DNA from: Streptomyces sp. 6-11-2
GTDB lineage: Bacteria; Actinomycetota; Actinomycetes; Streptomycetales; Streptomycetaceae
Reading direction: 5' to 3'
NCBI RefSeq assembly: GCF_006540305.1
Contig: NZ_BJOR01000001.1
Location: forward strand, 1,426,001-1,490,000
Length of the DNA: 64,000 nt
Part shown: positions 16,894 through 23,484 of the stretch, one piece after another
Numbering within the stretch: position 1 is the first letter of the stretch
How the letters are laid out: the number at the start of each line of letters is the position of its first letter
Program-made: the position numbers and the translations under genes
Notes under the pieces: generated by a model
Told to the model about the DNA's origin: nothing
Database searches by the model: none
What the model saw: only the letters and a program-made list of their open reading frames with translations

Positions 16894-17577
16894 ATGGCTG
16901 CGGCTCAGGGACGACTGTCGGACGGCACTGGCGGAACGGACGATCCGAAGGATCCGGGAAAGGGGGACTGCGATGCGAGCAGGGCGGCTCAGGCCCCGTT
17001 GCCCTTCCAAGCGGCGGTCGAGGCGCTGAGGTCCGCGCGGTTGCGGCCGCAGCTGGAGATCGAGCAGGTCCCGCCGCCGCAGCGGCTCGCCCCGTTCACG
17101 TACGCGCTGGAGGCCGCCGTCGTCGACGGGGAGCAGGACCTGGCCGACGGCCGGCTGGTGCTGCTGCACGACCCGGCCGGGCACGACGCCTGGCGGGGCA
17201 CCTTCCGGCTGGTGACGCTGGTGCGCGCGGAGCTGGAGCCGGAGATGGCCTCCGACCCGCTGCTGCCGGACGTGTGCTGGTCGTGGCTGACCGGGGCGCT
17301 CCAGGCGCGCGGGCTGTTGTACGGCGAGCCGAGTGGGACCGTCACGCGTGCGAGTTCGCACTACTTCGGCGGGCTGTCGTCCCGCCCGGCCGCCTCACAG
17401 ATCGAGATCCGTGCCTCCTGGACGCCCCGGGAGGGGCTGGGCGGGGTGCCGGACACCGCGGCGCACCTGGCGTCCTGGTGCGATCTGCTCGCCCAGGTCG
17501 CCGGGCTGCCGCCGGCCGGTCCGGGCGACGCGTCGGTGGTGACGCTGCCGCAGCGGCGCGGCCCGCAGTCACGCTGA
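16894..17577 (+). CDS. DUF3000 family protein
   Basis: A 227-residue actinobacterial protein of unknown function. Family-like segments include PFQAAVEALRSARLRPQLEIE, LAPFTYALEAAV, FRLVTLVRAELEPEMASDPLLPDVCWSW and the C-terminal LASWCDLLAQVAGLPP. No signal peptide or membrane segment is seen, so it is probably cytoplasmic. ATG 16894 lacks an obvious Shine-Dalgarno sequence, and the preceding CTTAATCTTCCC could place a promoter very close, so a short leader or leaderless mRNA is possible. It is divergent from hemE. Confidence 0.85.
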   Translation: MAAAQGRLSDGTGGTDDPKDPGKGDCDASRAAQAPLPFQAAVEALRSARLRPQLEIEQVPPPQRLAPFTYALEAAVVDGEQDLADGRLVLLHDPAGHDAWRGTFRLVTLVRAELEPEMASDPLLPDVCWSWLTGALQARGLLYGEPSGTVTRASSHYFGGLSSRPAASQIEIRASWTPREGLGGVPDTAAHLASWCDLLAQVAGLPPAGPGDASVVTLPQRRGPQSR

Positions 17578-17924
17578 CGGCGGAGCCGTCCTCGCGCTGA
17601 CGGGGAACGGACACCCACGCTGACGAGGCCCCGCACCCGTGCGCGTACACCTGTCCGGGCACCTCACCGGCTTCTTGCCGTTTCTTTGTCGATACGGCCA
17701 CTTTCAGGCAGGTATCGCTCCCGAACGACACCCAAGTGAACCGATTCGACCTTCGGATTATCGACAATGCGTTCGAATTAAACGCTCGGTCACTCACCAG
17801 ATCGTGATCATTCTCTAAAGGACAGCGGGTTTGGTGCCGAAGACCACTGTGACCTTGCAAGCACGGTTCTTCCCGGCTTCATCCCCACAAGCCGGCCCCG
17901 TCCCCCCACCCCCCAGGAGGCCTG
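17578..17924 (+). promoter_or_regulatory. Long A+T-rich leader upstream of the response regulator
   Basis: A 347-bp gap with no gene. From about 17670 to 17840 the base composition drops well below the background. It contains an inverted repeat, CGATAC (17691) with GTATCG (17712), and several A+T-rich stretches such as TTCGAATTAAACGC that may hold the promoter. The transcript leader would be long. The ribosome site CCAGGAGG is at 17913-17920. Confidence 0.5.
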
Positions 17925-18587
17925 GTGTCCGTTCTCCTCGAGCAGCCCGCAAGCCTGGTCGCCTACCGCCCGAACAAGCCGACCGCCATGGTCGTCGTGG
18001 CGGACCCGCGCGTCCGTTCCACCGTCACCCGTCATCTGTGGGCGCTCGGAGTCCGTGACGTCATCGAGGCGTCGTCCGTCGCGGAGGCCCGTCCCCGTAT
18101 CGGTAATCCGCGTGACATCTGCGTAGCCGACGTCCACCTGCCCGACGGCTCCGGGCTCACGCTGCTGTCCGAGACCCGTGCCGCCGGATGGCCCAACGGC
18201 CTGGCCCTGTCCGCCGCCGACGACATCGGCGCGGTGCGCAACGCCCTGGCCGGCGGTGTCAAGGGCTATGTCGTCACCGGCACCCGCACCAACGTCGGGC
18301 TACCCACCCGGCCCGGCGCCGCCCCCATCGGCGCCGCTGCCGCCCGACTGCACCGCCGCCCCCCGGGCGCCCCGAGCCATCCGGGTGGTTTCCGTGAGCT
18401 CTCCGGCCGCGAGGTCGAGGTGCTGCGGCTGGTCGCGGAGGGGCAGTCGAACAAGGCGATCGGCGTCTCGATGGGCCTGTCCGCGCTGACCGTCAAGAGC
18501 CACCTCGCCCGCATCGCCCGCAAGCTCGGCACCGGCGACCGGGCCGGCATGGTCGCCGTGGCCCTGCGGACCGGCATCATCCACTGA
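17925..18587 (+). CDS. Orphan LuxR/NarL-type response regulator, atypical receiver
   Basis: A 220-residue regulator. The receiver-like domain (about 20-125) has a candidate phosphorylation site Asp69 (CVADVHLPDGSG), a Ser in ALSAADD and a Lys in VKGYVVTG. The usual acidic pair near the first strand is reduced to a single aspartate (VVVADPRV). The LuxR helix-turn-helix (about 155-215) reads ELSGREVEVLRLVAEGQSNK and ALTVKSHLARIARKLG. No histidine kinase gene is adjacent. GTG 17925 follows CCAGGAGG. It may be regulated by an unlinked kinase or work without phosphorylation. Confidence 0.9.
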   Translation: MSVLLEQPASLVAYRPNKPTAMVVVADPRVRSTVTRHLWALGVRDVIEASSVAEARPRIGNPRDICVADVHLPDGSGLTLLSETRAAGWPNGLALSAADDIGAVRNALAGGVKGYVVTGTRTNVGLPTRPGAAPIGAAAARLHRRPPGAPSHPGGFRELSGREVEVLRLVAEGQSNKAIGVSMGLSALTVKSHLARIARKLGTGDRAGMVAVALRTGIIH

Positions 18588-18800
18588 CCGCCCCGACCAG
18601 CCCCTTTCCCGGCTTGTCCGTCACCATCCCCGATCTCCCGCTCACCTCTCCCCCGTCCCCCCGTCAGCACGTTCAGCACCCGATCCGTCCACCCGAGAAA
18701 CCGTCCCCTCCCCCCGGTCGTCCCCCCGGTCGCGCTCCGCGCGTGCCCCCTGCCGGTCGTGCACCGGACGTATCACCTGCCTGACCGGTTTACGACCCCC

Positions 18801-18838
18801 CGGCGCCCGCCGACGGAACGTTCCGTCGGCGGGCGCCG
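18801..18838. terminator. Perfect 38-bp palindrome
   Basis: A flawless 38-bp inverted repeat centred on AACGTT between 18819 and 18822, 24 bp before the RNase D-like start. As RNA it would form a very stable hairpin with almost no loop. It most simply terminates the response-regulator transcript; a role as a protein site or in the leader of the next gene is possible. There is no T-tract, which is common for streptomycete terminators. Confidence 0.65.
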
Positions 18839-18862
18839 TCCATCCACGGATACTCTTGACAT

Positions 18863-20152
18863 GTGACCGACGCCCAAGAGACCGCAGCAGACAGCTCACT
18901 GCGAACCACCGGAGGCGCCCCTCCGGACGACGGCGGATCTTCTGGCACCGGGGCGCCGATCCCCCTGCTCGAACCCCGTGAGGGCATCCCGCCCGTGATC
19001 GCCGACGCGGACGCGCTCGCCGAGGTGACATCCGCGTTCGCGGCCGGCTCCGGCCCCGTCGCCGTCGACGCCGAACGGGCCTCCGGCTACCGCTACGGCC
19101 AGCGCGCCTACCTGGTGCAGCTGCGTCGCCAGGGCGCCGGCACGGCGCTGATCGACCCCGTCGCCTGCCCCGACCTGTCCGGTCTCGGCGGAGCCCTGTC
19201 CGGTGTCGAGTGGGTGCTGCACGCGGCCACCCAGGACCTGCCGTGCCTGCGCGAGATAGGCATGCTGCCGACCAGCCTGTTCGACACCGAACTGGCCGGC
19301 CGGCTGGCCGGGTACCCGCGGGTCGGGCTCGGCGCGATGGTCGAGGGCGTGCTGGGCTTCGTCCTGGAGAAGGGCCACTCCGCCGTCGACTGGTCGAACC
19401 GGCCGCTGCCCGAGCCGTGGCTGCGGTACGCGGCGCTCGACGTGGAGCTGCTCGTCGACCTGCGCGACGCCCTGGAGAAGGAGCTGGACCGGCAGGGCAA
19501 GCTGGAGTGGGCCCTTCAGGAGTTCGACGCCATCGCCTCGGCGCCGCCGGCCGAGCCGCGCAAGGATCCCTGGCGGCGTACCTCCGGGATGCACAAGGTG
19601 CGCCGCAGGCGGCAGCTCGCCGTCGTGCGGGAGCTGTGGCAGACCCGGGACCGGATCGCCCAGCGGCGGGACGTGTCGCCGGGCAAGGTGCTCTCCGACG
19701 CGGCCATCGTGGAGGCCGCGCTCGCCCTGCCGGCCAATGTGCACGCGCTCACCGCGCTGAACGGCTTCGGGCACCGGACCGGCCGGCGGCAGCTGGAGCA
19801 GTGGCAGAGCGCGGTGGAGCGGGCCAAGGCCCTTCCGGAGTCGGCGCTGCCGCAGCAGGGGCAGCAGGTGACCGGGCCTCCGCCGCCGCGGGCGTGGGCC
19901 GACAAGGACCCGGTGGCGGCGGCGCGGCTCGCCGCCGCCAAGACCGCGGTGTCGGAGCTGGCCGAGCGGCTGAACATGCCGCAGGAGAACCTCGTCGCGC
20001 CGGACACCGTACGGCGCGTGTGCTGGGAGCCGCCGAAGGGCGCCGACGCCGAGTCGGTCGGCGCCGCCCTCGCCGGGTACGGTGCGCGGCCCTGGCAGGT
20101 GGAGCAGGTCACGCCGGTGCTGGTGAAGGCGCTGGCGGCCGGGGGCGCCTAG
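18863..20152 (+). CDS. RNase D-like 3'-5' exonuclease with HRDC domain
   Basis: A 429-residue protein. The DEDDy exonuclease domain (about 45-220) shows VDAERASGYRYGQRAYLVQL (Asp69, Glu71), HAATQDLPCLREIG and YAALDVELLVDL, which supplies the final Tyr and Asp. An HRDC domain (about 245-325) follows, with RRQLAVVRELWQTRDRIAQ. The C-terminal 90 residues are an actinobacterial extension. The likely role is 3' trimming of structured RNA. It starts at GTG 18863, just after the perfect palindrome. Confidence 0.9.
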   Translation: MTDAQETAADSSLRTTGGAPPDDGGSSGTGAPIPLLEPREGIPPVIADADALAEVTSAFAAGSGPVAVDAERASGYRYGQRAYLVQLRRQGAGTALIDPVACPDLSGLGGALSGVEWVLHAATQDLPCLREIGMLPTSLFDTELAGRLAGYPRVGLGAMVEGVLGFVLEKGHSAVDWSNRPLPEPWLRYAALDVELLVDLRDALEKELDRQGKLEWALQEFDAIASAPPAEPRKDPWRRTSGMHKVRRRRQLAVVRELWQTRDRIAQRRDVSPGKVLSDAAIVEAALALPANVHALTALNGFGHRTGRRQLEQWQSAVERAKALPESALPQQGQQVTGPPPPRAWADKDPVAAARLAAAKTAVSELAERLNMPQENLVAPDTVRRVCWEPPKGADAESVGAALAGYGARPWQVEQVTPVLVKALAAGGA

Positions 20153-20242
20153 GACTGGTCGGCACTGGCGGCCAGGGGCGCCCGAGACCTTCAGTACCTG
20201 TCCGGCCGGGCGCGTCTCCCCCGTCGCCCGGGTGCCCGTGCC

Positions 20243-21073
20243 CTACCTGGTCGCCCCCTTCATGAAGCCGTTGTAGATGAAGCGCTGGAGGAACAGGAAG
20301 ACGATCAAGGTCGGCAGGATGACGAGGACCGCTCCTGCCGAGATCGTCTCCCAGTGGGCGCCGAAGGGGCCGCGGAAGCGGAACAGGGACGTCGAGATCA
20401 CGCCAAGATCCTCGGAGGGCATGTAGAGGAAGGGGATGTAGAAGTCGTTGTAGACGGTGATCCCCTTCACGATCACGACCGTCGCGATCGCGGGCTTCAG
20501 CAGCGGAAAGATGATCTTCCGGTAGATCGTGAAGGCGTTGGCCCCGTCCAGGCGGGCCGCCTCGTCCAGGGACAGGGGGATGGACCGGACGAACTGGAGG
20601 AAGATGTAGATCGACACGATGTCCGTGCCCATGTAGAGGGCGATCGGCGCCCAGCGCGTGTCGAACAGGCCGAAGCCGTTGACGATCTGGAAGGTCGCCA
20701 CCTGGGTGGTGACACCGGGGACCAGCGCGGCGACCAGGAACAGTGCCACCACGAGCTTCCTGAAGCGGAAGGTGAAGCGGTCGATGGCGTAGGCCGTCAT
20801 GGAGCCGATCAGCACGGTGCCGCCGATGGCGAAGACCAGGATGAAGGCCGTGTTGCCGAACGCGGAGAGCATCCGGCCGTCCTGGAACGCGGTGGCGTAG
20901 TTGCGGAAGTTCAGCGGATCGCCGGGGAGCGTGAGCGCCCCGCCGTCGTCGGCCATCTCCTCCGGCGTCTTCAGCGAGGTCATCAGGACCACACCGAGCG
21001 GGAGCAGCACGACCAACGACGCGGCGGCCAGCGAGGTGTACACCAGGGTCCGGGCGACGATGCGGCGCGTCAT
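20243..21073 (-). CDS. Sugar ABC transporter permease, MalG type (mannoside locus)
   Basis: A 276-residue CUT1-family permease with six predicted membrane segments. The EAA loop reads SLDEAARLDGANAFTIYRKIIFPLLKPA, which docks the ATPase. It starts at ATG 21073, overlapping the stop of the MalF-type gene. No ATP-binding subunit gene is present, so a shared ATPase such as MsiK, as known for Streptomyces oligosaccharide importers, is inferred. It is the last gene of a three-gene operon opposite the beta-mannosidase. Confidence 0.92.
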   Translation of the reverse strand: MTRRIVARTLVYTSLAAASLVVLLPLGVVLMTSLKTPEEMADDGGALTLPGDPLNFRNYATAFQDGRMLSAFGNTAFILVFAIGGTVLIGSMTAYAIDRFTFRFRKLVVALFLVAALVPGVTTQVATFQIVNGFGLFDTRWAPIALYMGTDIVSIYIFLQFVRSIPLSLDEAARLDGANAFTIYRKIIFPLLKPAIATVVIVKGITVYNDFYIPFLYMPSEDLGVISTSLFRFRGPFGAHWETISAGAVLVILPTLIVFLFLQRFIYNGFMKGATR

Positions 21074-22005
21074 ACCAGGTCCACCCTGTCGTCGGGGACG
21101 AGGCGCCGCTGGGCCCAGGTCACCGCCAGGATGATCAGCAGCAGCACGACCGCGGCCGCCGAGGCGAGCCCCGTCTTGTTGAACTGGAAGGCCAGCTTCA
21201 CGGTCTGGATCACGAAGGTCTCGGTGCCGGTCGCCCCGCCGGTCATGATGTACGGGATCTCGAAGGCCGACAGCGAGCCGGAGACGGACAGGATCACGGT
21301 CAGGGTCAGCACCGGCTTGATGCCGGGCGCGATGATGTGCCGGAACTGCTGCCAGCGGTTCGCACCGTCCAGTTCGGCGGCCTCGTACAGCTCCCCCGGG
21401 ATGGACTGGATCGCGCCCAGGAACAGGACGAAGTTCAGGCCCAGGTAGCGCCAGACGGAGACCCCGGCGAGCGAGGTGTTCGCGGAGACGGGCGTACCCA
21501 GCCAGGCGTGCGAGGAGTGCCGGCCGAACAGGGCCAGAACGGAGTCGAGGGTGCCCCCGTCCTGGAAGAAGTAGAGGAAGACGAAGCCGATCGCGACGCC
21601 GTTGATCAGGTACGGGAAGAAGAGCACGCCCTTGAAGAAGTTCCTGAACCGCACGTCGAAGCTGAGCACGGTGGCGAAGCAGAGGGCACCGGCGATCTGC
21701 ACGGCGGAGGCGGCGAGGTAGTAGCCGCTGACGAAGAACACTTCGAACAGCTCGGGGCGGGTGAACAGTTCGGTGTAGTTGTGGCCGCCGGTGTAGTGCA
21801 GTTCGGGGCTCACCCCGTCCCAGTCGGTGAAGCTGTACGCGACCATGTTGGCGACCGGCGCGTAGGTGAAGGTGATCAGCAGGGCGAGCGGGGCGAGCAG
21901 GAAGAGCCAGGGGGTCAGCCCCCGCCGCACGCGCGCGCGGCGCGGGACGGGGGCCGGGGCGGCGGCGACGGGCGGCGCGGCCGGCCCGGCGGTGGTGTCC
22001 GTCAT
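21070..22005 (-). CDS. Sugar ABC transporter permease, MalF type (mannoside locus)
   Basis: A 311-residue CUT1 permease. An N-terminal Ala/Pro/Arg tail (1-28) precedes the first membrane segment, LTPWLFLLAPLALLITFTY. YSFTDWDGVSP follows the first segment as in MalF proteins, and the EAA loop is ELYEAAELDGANRWQQFRHIIAPGIKP. The ATG overlaps the stop of the binding-protein gene (TGATG), and its own stop overlaps the next start, so all three importer genes are translationally coupled. Confidence 0.92.
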   Translation of the reverse strand: MTDTTAGPAAPPVAAAPAPVPRRARVRRGLTPWLFLLAPLALLITFTYAPVANMVAYSFTDWDGVSPELHYTGGHNYTELFTRPELFEVFFVSGYYLAASAVQIAGALCFATVLSFDVRFRNFFKGVLFFPYLINGVAIGFVFLYFFQDGGTLDSVLALFGRHSSHAWLGTPVSANTSLAGVSVWRYLGLNFVLFLGAIQSIPGELYEAAELDGANRWQQFRHIIAPGIKPVLTLTVILSVSGSLSAFEIPYIMTGGATGTETFVIQTVKLAFQFNKTGLASAAAVVLLLIILAVTWAQRRLVPDDRVDLV

Positions 22006-23315
22006 CAGGACCCCGCGTTCTTCCGCGCCGCCGTCCACTTCCCGCCGAGGTCGTCCAGGAAGCCGTCGAGGCTCCCCTTGCGGGCACCGCGCGCGAGGTC
22101 GACGAGGTTCTGCCGGTAGCCGGGCTTGTAGATGCCGACCTCGGACTCGTCGTCGATCAGCTTCACCCGGGCGCCGGCGGTGTCGTCCAGTTCGATGAGC
22201 TTCACGCCCGCGTCCCGGTACGGCGTGAGGACCGCCGGCAGGGGCGCGTCCTTCAGCGGCGAGATGGCGAGGTTGTCCTTGTCGTAGCCGGACTGGTCGG
22301 TGAACCAGTCGATCCAGGCGCGGGCCGCGGCCTTGTGCCGGGAGTGGATGTTGACGGCCTGGTTGTAGTCGGGGCCCACGACCCCGCAGAACGTGCCGTC
22401 CGTCTGGGCCGGGAAGGGCATGAACCCGATGTCGCCCGGGTCCACTCCGGCCTTCTCGGCCGCGTCCTGGAACTGGATGATCGCCCAGGTGCCGAGCCAC
22501 TGCGTGGCGATCTCGCCCTTGGCCAGCCGGGCCTTGGAGGCCTCCCAGTTGGTGGTGGTCGGGTCCTTCTCGGCCAGGCCCCGACGCACGATGTCGTACA
22601 GCAGGGTGTCGCCGACCCGCAGGTCCGCGCCCCGCGCCCAGGGGTCGCCGTCGGCCAGCTTCGTCGTCGCGGCGGTGTCGCAGTGCACGGAGCCGTTGAC
22701 GTAGGTCCAGGAGGTCAGCGGCCACTGGGCGGCGAAGTTGGTGTAGTACGGGGTCGCGCCGGTCCTGTCCTTGATGGCCTTCAGATCGGCCAGGAACTGG
22801 GCGGACGTGGTGGGCCACTCGGTGATCCCGGTCCGCTCCCAGACCTTCTTGTTGTAGACGAAGCCGGGCATCACGCCGATCGGGCTCTGCCCGTAGACCT
22901 TGCCGTCGACCGTGGTGAAGTCGGTGAACCGGTACTTCTCGGCGCGCTCGGCCCGGGTGCCGAGCGAGGCGAAGAACTTCGGGTAGTCGCTCTTCTTGAT
23001 CACCCCGGGGATCATCAGGACGTCGCCGTAGTTCTCGGTGTTCATCCGGATCTTGACTTCGGACTCGTAGTCGGTGAGCGCCTGGAACTCGACCTTCACC
23101 TTCGGGTACGTCCGGTTGAACGCGGCAGCGTACTTCTTCATCGTGCCGTCCTGCACCAGGTCGGTGCGCTGGGTGAGGACGGTGATGGTCCCGCTCACCT
23201 TCGCGGGGTCGTCGGGTGCCTCGGCGTCCTGTCCCTTCGAGACGCCTCCGGTGCCGGTGCACCCGGTGAGCAGCAGGGCCGCGGTGGTCGCGGCGAGAAA
23301 AGTGCGGCGGTTCAT
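22005..23315 (-). CDS. Extracellular sugar-binding lipoprotein (family 1), mannoside locus
   Basis: A 436-residue receptor. The N-terminus MNRRTFLAATTAALLLTG-C is a lipoprotein signal and carries a twin-arginine pair, so Tat export is possible. The mature part begins with KVSGTITVLTQRTDLVQDG and has the SBP_bac_1 fold. It starts at ATG 23315, with GGAG 11 bases upstream. Linkage to a beta-mannosidase and a LacI repressor suggests manno-oligosaccharides or another beta-mannoside as ligand. It is the first gene of the leftward importer operon. Confidence 0.92.
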   Translation of the reverse strand: MNRRTFLAATTAALLLTGCTGTGGVSKGQDAEAPDDPAKVSGTITVLTQRTDLVQDGTMKKYAAAFNRTYPKVKVEFQALTDYESEVKIRMNTENYGDVLMIPGVIKKSDYPKFFASLGTRAERAEKYRFTDFTTVDGKVYGQSPIGVMPGFVYNKKVWERTGITEWPTTSAQFLADLKAIKDRTGATPYYTNFAAQWPLTSWTYVNGSVHCDTAATTKLADGDPWARGADLRVGDTLLYDIVRRGLAEKDPTTTNWEASKARLAKGEIATQWLGTWAIIQFQDAAEKAGVDPGDIGFMPFPAQTDGTFCGVVGPDYNQAVNIHSRHKAAARAWIDWFTDQSGYDKDNLAISPLKDAPLPAVLTPYRDAGVKLIELDDTAGARVKLIDDESEVGIYKPGYRQNLVDLARGARKGSLDGFLDDLGGKWTAARKNAGS

Positions 23316-23394
23316 GTGCGTCAGCTCCGTTCTGCGGACGGACGAGCACTGCGGATGGGCCGGCCGGACGGCCGGGTTGGCTGGTTCGGCACTC

Positions 23395-23408
23395 TGACAG
23401 CGCTTTCT
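23395..23408. promoter_or_regulatory. LacI-type operator between importer and beta-mannosidase genes
   Basis: TGACAGCGCTTTCT has a central AGCGCT palindrome and matches 12 of 14 positions of the symmetrical form TGAAAGCGCTTTCA seen for many LacI-family repressors. It lies in the 169-bp divergent gap, 80 bp from the binding-protein start and 77 bp from the beta-mannosidase start. The LacI gene is the last gene of the rightward transcript. Confidence 0.65.
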
Positions 23409-23484
23409 CAACCGGTAAAGTCCGAATCTCGCCAACGCTGCTACACCACAGGCCAGTTGGGTTGGACCGGTTTAGGGAGAGCGC

